Shown in pieces: positions 43,422 to 54,421 of a stretch of 64,000 nucleotides of DNA (position 1 is the stretch's first letter; every line of letters starts with the position of its first letter). Both the position numbers and the translations under genes were made by a program. The stretch comes from Sarcocystis neurona (taxonomy: Eukaryota; Apicomplexa; Conoidasida; Eucoccidiorida; Sarcocystidae): NCBI GenBank assembly GCA_000727475.1, contig KL647288.1, positions 161,510 to 225,509 of the forward strand, read 5' to 3'. The notes below the pieces were generated by a model that worked only from the letters and a program-made list of their open reading frames with translations, was not told the origin of the DNA and ran no database searches.

Positions 43422-44426
43422 GCTCCTGCCGTGGAAAAGGAGAAGAACGACCTTTTCGACGAGGCACGGCGGGAGTCTCTTGTGCCCCAAGCAGCCGGCA
43501 AATCAAAAAGGACACGAGACGGGAGGAGGAGTTCTTCCAGAGATGCGGTGCGGAGTTTCTTCGAGAAAGGCCAGCGAAGGACGCAGGCAGGAGGGGCAGC
43601 TGCTCGGGAAGAAGCGGCGGAGAAACTTCCCTCGCGGACGAACAACATGTAAACCAGAGCAGCAGAGCCCTTCTTAAAGATGTGGGGAGATAACTTCTCT
43701 CAGAAGAGCAACGCGGTAAGGCGCAGAAAAAGAGGAGATTAAGCTTTCATCCGTGTCTGTAGGGCAGATACTGCAAGCCCATAAAAAACCAGATTTCCCC
43801 CATCAGCCGCATGCGCGGATGGTTTGTTGCGCATGCCCCTCTCTCCCAGCCACAGCAGCAGCAGCCGCAGCATCGGCGAGCCGTTGGCCGCACAGCACCC
43901 GTTGGTCGCACAGCGGCCGCCGCAGCAGGAAGAGCAGCAGCAGCAGCTCTGTGTCCTTCCCCCCACTTTTTCCTCCCCCCTCCCCTCCAACGCCGAAGCA
44001 GCGGCGACACACAGCAGCAGCAGGTCGCAGAAAAAGCGGCAGGAAGAAACGGGAGAAGGGCGGGACGACTGCTGGACAGCAGCAGCAACGCGCCGCGCGC
44101 TCTGCTGCAGCGCGGGACTGCTGCTGCAGCACACCGGCGGCAAACTTCTCTTCTTGAAGAAGATTATCGCTTCTTGTGAAGGTGGCGAGTGACGGAGCAA
44201 GCCTGCAGAACGGCTCCTTCTTCTTCCTGCTGCTGCCGCTGCTTTCAGTCGAACTACTCAAGCGCTGCTGCTGTCTCTGCTGCACTCCTGCTGCTGCAAG
44301 TGCGCTGCAGCGGGGCAGAAGAGTCGCATGCGGGCTGCTTCTTCTATATGTGTTTACGCACGGCCTCAGCTCCTTCGTCTCTTCTTCTCCTTCGTCTTCT
44401 TTCCCTCTGTCTTCCTTTTCTGTCAT
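43422..44426. other. Ambiguous coding region between NSUN5 and GFM1
   Basis: Both strands look codable. On the plus strand, a strong acceptor (ctttttttaacag) ends at 43421 and is followed by a charged segment starting APAVEKEKNDLFDEARRESL. It runs to a TAA at 43650, or to a donor at|gtaaac after 43648. Another plus segment, QHTGGKLLFLKKIIASCE, ends near 44182 at g|gtggcg. On the minus strand, an ATG at 44426 opens a 207-codon frame to 43803, beginning MTEKEDRGKEDEGEEETKEL. At most one reading is likely right. I recognise no family. Confidence 0.3.
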
Positions 44427-45004
44427 ATCCGTTGCCGCCGACTGTCTCTCGCTGCCCCCACTGCGACGTTACTGCTGCGGCTGCTGCTGCTTCGACGGCA
44501 GAGAACGAAGACAAACAGCGGCGAGCGAAGCTCCTCTGAGCTGCTGCGTCTTTTCTTTCTTGCCTGTTGCTGTGCCGCCTTGTGTGTGTATGTGTTCGCC
44601 GCAGCACCTGCTCCCCTCTGCCTTTTTGCTGCAGCTGCTGCTGCTGCTTCGAACTGCTGCTGCGGGACTGCTGTGTCTGCTGGGAGGCTTGTGCGGCTGT
44701 GCCTGCTGCTGCTGCGGCGCCGCTGCTGCCGCTCGAGCTCCGCGCGAAAGGGAGACAAAGCAGCAGGAACAGCAGCAACAGCAGTGAGAGGAGCGACCCT
44801 GAGCCCGGGAAGCAGATGCAGAGCAGCCGCAGCTGCTGCAGTGGGCAGCGCGACAGAATCTTGGCTTTCTCGCTCTCTCCCTTTCCCCGCAGAAACTCGT
44901 CTTCAACGTGTACACGGCAGATGAGTCACACCGGCTGTGTGACTTTCTGCGTACATATATGTCTGTCCCTGTCCGACCACTCATCTCTCTACCGATCTTT
45001 ATCT

Positions 45005-45310
45005 ATCTATCTGTCCATATATATATAATATATATCTGTGTATCTGTCTATCTATCTAGATAGATAATTTATAATTATCTGTATAATTAAATATTTATAC
45101 ATATAATGTATATATATATATGTATATACACATCTAGTCGAGAATATATATATATACGTACACGTACGTGAATATATACCTATGTGTCTGCCTAGACATA
45201 TATATTTATATAAATATATATATAAATAGATAGATAGGTACGTACATAGATACACATACGTGTAGTGGAATATATACATGTATCTATATATATATATGTA
45301 TATATGTGTA
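45005..45310. repeat. TATC/TA microsatellite upstream of GFM1
   Basis: CTAT, TATA and TACG-rich DNA fills the 300 bases ending about 85 bases before the GFM1 start codon, so it probably lies in the promoter or 5' untranslated region. Confidence 0.8.
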
Positions 45311-45393
45311 CAGATGTGAACGTGGGAGCAGGTGTATACGAAGGGTCTTGGGGTTTGCGTTGAGAGGGGCATAGAGAGAAGGAGGTGGAAGAA

Positions 45394-46069
45394 ATGCTGC
45401 GTATATGTGGGCAGCACGGGGAGTTTCTCAGCAGGCGGTGGTGCTGCTGGGTCCCCGGTGGAAGAGGTATATTCACTTCCACAGACGTTTTTTATCGCCA
45501 GAGATCTGCTGCTGCTGCTGCACCAACACTCCCCGCAGCAGCAACGACAGTTAAACGAGCGGCATTAGCAGCAGCGAAACGAGCGGCAGAACAAGCCTCG
45601 CTTGCTTTCTCGGGATCAGCGACAGCAGCAGAAGGAAGGACGGGGCCGGCAGGCGCGTGTAGAGCAGCAGCAACAGCAGCAGAAGCAACCTTTGCAGCAG
45701 CTGTCTACGCCGCCACCACGGAGACCACCCCATACTCGCAGCAGCAGCAGCAACAGCAGCAGCAGCAACAGCAGCAGCAGCACTGGCGACAGCAGTGGCA
45801 GCACCAACAGCAGCAGCAGCAATGGCAGCAGCAACAGCGGTGGCAGCAGCAGCAGCAGTGGCGAGCGCTGAGTACGAAGAGGGGGTCCAGCCATTTGGAC
45901 GAGCAGACGACAGCAGCAACAGCAGCAAGAGGGGGAGGAGGGGAAGGAGATGGGCGTGGGGGAGGCAGTCCCTTTTCATCTCGTTTGCAACGTACGCGGA
46001 ACATCGGCATCAGCGCGCATATCGACAGCGGGAAAACGACTTTGACCGAGAGAATACTCTTCTACACAG
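45394..46069 (+). CDS. GFM1: GFM1 exon 1
   Basis: N-terminal extension with Ala-rich part, Gln/Trp tract at about 45738-45868, then [20 protein letters not shown]. Donor acag|gtgaaa, phase 1. The split Gly joins FYT to RIPEIHEV in exon 2. Confidence 0.9.
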
Positions 46070-46667
46070 GTGAAAGATCTTCGTAGAAGAAGGGTGGGCG
46101 AAGACGCCGGCCCGGTAGGCAAATCTGTCTCAATGTATACATGTACGTATATATGTATGTATATATGTATGTGTATATGTTTGTATGTATATGTGTATGT
46201 GTACATGTATGTATGTACACATGTATATATGTGATTATGTATCCATGTATGTATGCATGTATGTATCTAGGTTTATATGTATATGTGTATGTACCTGCGT
46301 CTATATGTATATGTATGTATGCGTCTGTATATGTATCCGTGTATGTGTCTACGTATGTGTGTATATGTGTGTGTGCGCGTGTGTGTGGACGAAGAAGCAG
46401 CAGCGCAGGGGAGCGTCTTGCTGCAGATGTTTGAGCGGCGAGGTGCAGAGCGACCTGCGGCGGGGAGACGCGTGTGGGGGGCGGCGGTGTTTCCCCACGA
46501 AGAGGAGGAGGCGACTCCGTAGACGCGTCAATCTCCACGTAAATCTGCCCATGCATGCAAACGCGTCTATTGACACAACACACACACACAGCGAGGAGCA
46601 CAGGGTGCCTACACATACATACGTACATACATGTGTGCATACATACATACGTACATACATGTGTGCA

Positions 46668-46699
<32 letters not shown>

Positions 46700-49600
46700 C
46701 ATACATATACATATATATACATACATACACATGCATACATATACATACATACACATACATATACATACATATACATACATATACATACATATACATACAT
46801 ACATATACATACATACATATACATACATACATATACATACATACATATACATACATATACATACATACACATGCATACATATACATACATATACATACAT
46901 AATATGTATATGTATGTGGGAGGGACTTTTATAGGAAGACGCATGCAGGTGTGAATATTCGTGCGTGTTTTGTGTCGGTCTGCGTAGGTGACGCAGATGT
47001 CCACTCGTAGAGACACGGAGACACCAACCGGAACACCGAGACACACGGAGAGAGACGGGGAGACACGGGGAGACACGGGGAGACAGGGGGAGACGGGGAG
47101 ACAGGGGGAGACACGGAGACACGGGGAGGGAAGGTGGGGCAGCACAGTGAAGGAGGGGCAGCAGGGAGGGAGACGGAGACGGCGCCGCATGCAGGGAGAC
47201 GGAGACGGCGCCGCATGCAGGGAGACGGAGACGGCGCCGCATGCAGGGAGACGGAGACGGCGCCGCATGGAGGGAGAGGGGCACACACATGGAGAGGTGT
47301 GCATGCATGTATGGCAGTCCCTCTGCCTTCGTGTTCCGCGGTCCCCCCTCTGCCTGGAGTGTGTATGGATAAATATGTGTGTGTGTATACGGCTCCGCAT
47401 GCACAGATGCAGGAATATATATGGGGAGATATATACAGGCGTACACATGCATACATATTGTGTATGTGGCGAAGTGCACGAGTGTCTATCATTGTGGACG
47501 TTGTCATTTGTTTGTATATTCGTAAATCCACCTCCATATATTTCTATCAGGTAGCAGCCCCCCGGTTACTTCCATACATACGAACCGTAAATATATATAC
47601 ATACACAGATACAGAGACAGATACACAGAGACGGAGACGAAGACGGAGAGAAATAGGTATTCATATGGATATATGTATATGTATGTGTCTATCCAAATAT
47701 ATATGTCTCTATCTATATACACATATATATATGTATATATATGTATATGTGTATATATATATATGTATATATATATGAATATGCCTACATATATAGATAT
47801 ATATACAGGTAGTCGTATGGATATATGTATATGTATGAGTCTATCCAAATATGTATCTCTCTATCTATATACATATATATATGTATATGTGTATGTATGT
47901 ATATGTGTATGTATGTATATGTGTATGTATGTATATGTATATGTATGTATATGTATATGTCTACCCTATATATATATGTATAAATCTCTCTCTCTCTCTG
48001 TGTATGTGTATGTGTATATATTTACATGCACACGCATATATATATGTATGTAGGGGGGAGTGTCTCGGTCCAGATGAGTTGGACGTCTATACAGACCTCG
48101 CATAAACATCTACGTTTCTTCTGCGTGATCGTGAATGTGTGGAGACGTGGAGAGCAGCGGTGGCAGAGGAGACGGAGGGCGAGCGCATGCAGGTGATGCA
48201 GTGGTGGCCCGTCGGCCCATCGTTTCAGCAGATCAGCACAAAGCAGGTCTCTCAAAAAGAGAAGTTCGCAGAGAAGTCCGCAGCGAAGAGAGGGGGAGGA
48301 GCAGAGGAAGTGGCGGAGAAGCGAAGTTCCCTTCTCTGCTGCAGGCTGCCGTAGAAGTTCTCCGCGTTTGCCACGCAGCCGACTGCTCGAAGGAGTCGCT
48401 TTCTGTGTTGTGGTGGGCAGTTTCTCTTCTGCTGCAGACCCGCGGTTGGGGAGCAGTGGCTGCTGCGCGAGTGCTGCCGTAGCAGCAGCCCACCTTCACG
48501 GCAGGCGTCTGTTGCGCTCGGCGGCAGCTGCTGCCGCTCAAAGGGGATGAGAGAGACACGGCAGATCCTCCCTTCGTAACGCGAGGCAGAATTGCCCTCT
48601 CCTTCTGCTGCTTCTTCGTTCTGGCTGCTGCTTCTGCTACCGTGCAGCGGAGGGCTGTCAGTTCTGCTGCTGCTGCTTCTGCTGCCGCTCCTCCTCTTCC
48701 GGCTCCAACGCTGCTGCGCGTTCTGCTGTCGCCGCGACGGCTGCGGTGAAGACTTTTCGTGCTGCTGCTGCTGCGTGTGTTGCTGCTGCAGGACGCATCC
48801 CAGAGATTCACGAAGTTCGAGGCAGCGATGGCGTCGGCGCGAAAATGGATAGTATGGAGCTCGAGAGAGAAAAAGGTAATCACCCTGCAGCAGCAAAGTC
48901 GGCAGCAGCAGCTACAGCAGCAGCAGCGGCGGCAGCAGCAGCAACTGCAGCAGCAGCAACAGCAGAAGCAGCAGCGGCAGCAACAGCAGCAGTCCAGCAA
49001 CAGAAAGGACGGGAAGAAGAGGAAGACGCGAGACGCGGGAGAGACACGAAGGGGAGAAAGTCATAGAGAAAGGAGATGAAGAGGACAAGGAGAAGAAATG
49101 GACAACTTGCAGAAAGAACAGCAAAGAACGAGAGAGAGAGAGAGAGAAGGAAAGAGAGAGACGCGACATGCGGCAGCAGCAGCAGCAGGAGTTTACGTGA
49201 CTTCAAAATTCAGGAGGACAGCAGCGGGAGGACGGCAGACGCAAGAGAACAAGCGCCTCAGCAGTAGCAGAATAAAAAGAAGAAGAAGAAAAGGCAGCAG
49301 CAGCAGCTACTTCTGAAGGAAAAGCAGCAGCGGCAACCGAGGAACCAGCTGCAGCAGGTGACAGAAGAGAAGCAGAAGCAGCAGCAGCTGACACACGAGA
49401 AGATGCAGCAGCAGCCGCAGCAGCAGAGGCTACGCTGCGGAGCAGTACGTGTGCAGCGTTCTTCGCAGCAGCAGCACCAGCTGTCACAGAAAGCTCTACA
49501 GAGTAGCAGCAGCGGCAACAGTGAAGAAGAAGAAGGAGACTTCCCCTTTTTAGATAGGGGAGATGGGTATTGTGTGGCGCCCGTTTGTTGCGCTGGGGCG

Positions 49601-52600
49601 GCGACAGACCGTCTCCGCAGGGAGCAGAAACAGCAGCAACAGCTCTTTTATGAAGAAGCAGCGGCTGCGTGTGGCTACCAAGAGCAGCAGCAGCAGCAGT
49701 AGCAAGGCTTTGGGCTTCCCCGCGCGTGCACTTCTTATCATCTTCGGGCGTCGAAGCCGGCAAAAAGAAGACCTGCAGAGCAGCAGCGCCGTTGCTCCCG
49801 ACGCGGCTGCCGGCCTTTCTTCCCTTCGGCGGCAGCAGAGAATTTTCTCCGTCCTGCGGTGCTCTCTGCTGTCGCCGCGTCCTCGTTTCTCGAGTGTACG
49901 TACACTCGAAAAAGAGCACTCTGACGGTCTTGCTGCAGGAAGGGGGGCAAGGAGACTCCCCGGGAAACTCCCGGCACGCGCGCGCATGTACGTCACTTCA
50001 ACGCCACTGCTGCTGCTGGTGCTGCTGCGCAGGCGCCCGCGACAGGCTGTCCCTCTTCCTGCCTCCCCATACCTCCCCATGACTCTATAGCATATAATAC
50101 ATATATGTATATATATACACATATGTATATATAGAGACTAGATCAGCCCATATGGATGGATTTACGTGAGGAGTACAGATGTGCGTGAGTGCCCTTTCGC
50201 AGTAATAAGGGTCTACGTATGGTTTTGTACGAGAAGTGAAAGGCGTTGGGCCCTCTTGCATGCATCTCCGTCCGCGGCACGAGCGCAGACGTCCACGTCA
50301 TAAACGTTTCTGCCTGCACTTGCCGAAGGAGTCCTAAAACTTCCCAGACACGCCCGCGCGCATGCGCGTGTTGCACAAAATGGGCAGCTGCTTGCTGCTG
50401 CTGAGAACGGCCGTGCGGCGCCCACGCTACTTGGGGAAGAGCAGCAGAAAGCAGCCGGCAAGACGCTAAGACGCGCGCCGGGCGGCAGAGGAAGGCAGCC
50501 GCAGAGGAAGGCAGCCGCAGAGGAAGGCAGCCGCAGAGATAGAAATACTCCTTTTGAATCCCTGGCGGGAGCCCGGGGACGAACCGAGGAGGAGGAGAGG
50601 AGAAGCAGCTGCTGTTTGCTGCTGCGTTCGCAGAGAGCAGCGCCAGCCAAGAAGACGCGCGAGAAGGAGAGTTCCGCAGGAAGAATTTTCGTTCGCAGGA
50701 GCTCCCATGTCGTTTCTGTGCTGCTGCCTGCTACACGTGGCTGTCGCCTGCGGTGGTGCCGCGTCTTGGGGTGTACGTACACCGCAGCGCACGTGCGCCG
50801 TCCGGCTCCCTGCGTCTGCGTGAGCAGCGAGCCGTCGTTGCTACGCCCGCAGTCCCTTCCTTCTTCTGCTGCCGTAGCTGCACGTGTAATGAATTTGTCG
50901 TCTGCTGCTGTCCTCTACAGCTCGTGCTGCTGCTGCCCGCCGGCGCCCGTACCTCCTCCTTCGCTGCTCCTACTGCTGTTTTCCTCGCTGCCACCGCTAC
51001 TGTTTTCCGCGCTGCTGCTGCTGCCCTGTTCCTCGCTGCTGCTGCTGCCCTCTTCCTCGTTGCTGCTGCTGCCGTGTTCCTCGCTGCCTCTGCTGCTGTC
51101 CTTCTCGCTGCTGCTGTTGTCCTTTGTGCCGGTGCTGCCGGGGCAAGAGAGAATTTGTCTCTGTACCTGCAAGTTCTTTGTGTGGGAAGTGCGCAGGAGG
51201 AATCTGGGGAAGTTTTTCTTTCATCCTCTCTGCAGTCGCTGACACACATACGCACCCACACAGCAGCGGCCTGCTAGCTGCTGGCTTCTCTCTCTTTCTG
51301 TCTCTCCCTCCCTGTCTTTTTTCTTCTCCCTCCGGTAGCTATCACTTGTCTGTGTGCCGCTGCTGCTGGTGCTCCGACGGCTTCTGTTCTGCTGCTGCAG
51401 GCATCACTATTCAATCTGCTGCAACGTCTTGCACGTGGTTTGTACCGCGCGACCCCTCCCCTTCTTCCCTGAGAAGAAGCAGCAGCAGCAGCAACAGCAG
51501 CAACAGCAGCAGCAGCAACAGCAGCAGCAGCAACAGCAGCAGCGGCAGCGGCATTGGCAGCGGTGTGTTTGCGCCGGGAGGGGGGGGCCGAGTCGTCGCT
51601 GCGGCCGCACGTGGTGCAGCAGGACTTCTCACCGGAGGAGGCGGAGCCCGCCGACAGCAGCAGGAACTAAGTCGAAAAGACGGGGATGCAGAGCAATACC
51701 TTATCAACGTTATCGATACTCCTGGGCATGTGGACTTCACTATCGAAGTAGAACGGGCACTGCGCGTGTTAGACGGCGCGGTGCTCGTCTGCTGCGCCGT
51801 TGCCGGCGTGCAGAGTCAGACGCTCACCGTCGACAGACAAATGCGTAGGTGAGTTCCTCTGCAGCAGCAAAGGGCGAGCAACACTGCTACACACAGGAAG
51901 ATTCACTTCACTCGTGAAGTACGGAAGAGAAAACAACTGCATTCCTTTCCACACGCCCCCCTTCCTGTAGATGTCAGTATTACATGTGAATGTATATATA
52001 TATATATATACATATGTATGTGTGTATAGATGTGTGATTGTGTGTACGTATATGTGTGTATGTATACATGTGTGTATGTATATATGTATGTGTGTACGTC
52101 TGTACGTATGTACGTATGTGTATATGTATGTATACACATGTATATGTATGTGTGTAAGTGTATATGTATGTGTGTATGTATATATGTACGTATATACTTA
52201 TGTGAATATGTATATATGTGTATGGATCTACGTGTACGTATGTATACACGTATGTATGTGTATGTGTACGTGTGTACGTGTGCGTGTGTATGTACGTGAA
52301 GCAGGTGAGTAGTAGCTGCGGGGGGGCCGTGTGTTTCTGGGGAGGACTGTTTCTTCTTCTGGCGACTTCCTGTTGCGTTGCCAGTGTCCATGTTGCTGTG
52401 AAGGTTTGGCGGGAAGAAAAGGAAGGGGAAAAGTCCGGAAGCGGAGCAGGGGCCTCGTTGCCGGTAGCTACTGCTGACTGCAGAGAAGAGAAGCAGCAGG
52501 CGGGGCACCAGGAGAAGCGGCACGAGAAGCAGCAGGAGAAGCAGCAGGAGAAGCGGCACGAGAAGCAGCAGAAGCAGCAGGAGAGACCGCAGGAGAGGCA

Positions 52601-54389
52601 GCAGGGGACGAAGGAGGATAGTGAGGAGAAGACTTCTGAGTCTCCACGCCCAGCAAGCCATCCGTGTGTGTGCGCATGCATGTAGAAACTACCAAAAGAA
52701 AGAGACATACAGGAAGGGAGACTTACACATATATATGTAGAGAATGCTACCTACATATATATATATATATATATGTGTCCGGGTGCGCCTGCATGTGAGA
52801 AGTCCCAAGGAGTCAGCGAGAGAGAGACCACCACACATGCACACAAGTTGCTGCTGTCCCACCACCTCCGCAGAAGCACGATAAACACACCGTTTCGTCT
52901 GCGTCGTCCCCCTTTTGGCTGCTCAGTGAGGAGGGCTGAAACCGAGGGGCATGCGCGCGCATGCAACAGCGGCGACAGCACGTCCCGCGCGCATGCAGCT
53001 GCCGCAGTGCGTCATCAATTATTTGCTTTGCTGCGGACGCATACCCGGCTGCCCTCCTCAGGTACGGCGTCCCACGACTTGTTTTTATCAACAAGTTAGA
53101 TCGCGATGGAGCGGATCCCGGACGCGTCGTTGATGCCCTCCGCAGGAAACTTGCCCTTCGAACTTGCCCTCTACAAGTGCGGAGCAATTCACACGTGTAT
53201 AGAGACGAAGAGAGGACGACGGAAAGGGGGATAGAGACACTTGTGTGTAGGAGACGTTTTGAAGACCGGCCTACGAGCTGTGCTGCTGCTGCTGGGCCGC
53301 TGCTGTTCTTGCTGCTCTCTCCGACACGTCACGGCCACGGGGCCAAGACCGCAGCTGCAGCACATGTGCCTCTATACGTGAAGAACAAATGGCAAATCCA
53401 TATCCACATATATATATATATATGTATCTGCGCCTGTCTCTGCGCATATATATAAATGTTGGGGTGGAGGTATGTGAACGTGTATGTCTAATATATGCGT
53501 ACGTGTCCATAGATATAAATATAGGTACGTCTATGCAGGTGTAAATGTATGCATATATGTATATATATATATATAAGTAGGATGTATGTGTATGTATAGA
53601 TATGTGTGTAAGTAGAGAGATATATATAGGCCCTCTTTACGTGTAAATATGTAGATATATGTATATATGTGAGTAGAAATATATGCATATATATATATAT
53701 ATATATGTGTACATATGTATATATATATGTATGTAGGCCCTCCGACTGTCGACGGTGAATCGGTGGGAATACCGCGACGTCCTTTACGTCGACTACAAAT
53801 CTCGGTATCTCCCCCCCTCCTTTCCGTCCGTAACAGACGCGAGGTGTTTCCTGTATTTACTTCTCAGCCCTAGACCGATTCTCTGCCACGTAGATCTCCG
53901 ACCTCGTCCTGTCTCGCTCTACGCAGAGAAGAAACGGCCGAGGAGGAGACACCTGCGTGTGGCGACGGTTGACGCCGTGTTGTGCCTGCTGTCCGTTTAT
54001 TCGACTCGGCGTCACACTTCCTGCATCGACAGTTATACACCTCTGCGCGTAGGCGCACGTGGGTGTGGAAGAAGATATCTCCGCAGGCCCCTGTTGTACG
54101 CAGAACGGAAACTTGCGGGGAGGGGAGTGGTGGCTGCGAAGTGGCCGCTGTCTGCTGTCTTGCTGCTGCTGTTGCTGCGGTTGCTGCTGTGTCTGACCTC
54201 GCGCTGCTGGACTTGCACAAGCTGTGGTTCTGGCTGCTACTGCTTCTCCTTATGCGACGGTGCTTGCCGAACAGAGGAGTGGTGTTTCCTCCTCTCGCTC
54301 CGTTGCTACACACATACCGTTCCTGCCACCGTCCTGCGCACACGTGCTGTTGCTGCTGCTGCTGTTGCTGCTGCTGCTGTTGCTGCTGC

Positions 54390-54421
<32 letters not shown>

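Noticed and set aside
44090..44192. Resemblance of GGKLLFLKKIIASCE to the SNF2 helicase motif before RVLIFSQ
   Set aside because: No following RVLIFSQ-type motif or other helicase motif was found on the plus strand before GFM1 begins.
45385..45393. Earlier start of GFM1 at 45385
   Set aside because: That codon is GTG; the first ATG of the frame is at 45394 and gives a basic, import-like N-terminus.
46120..48050. Repeats examined as a possible CRISPR array
   Set aside because: Copies are adjacent or overlapping microsatellite units without unique spacers, in a eukaryotic intron.
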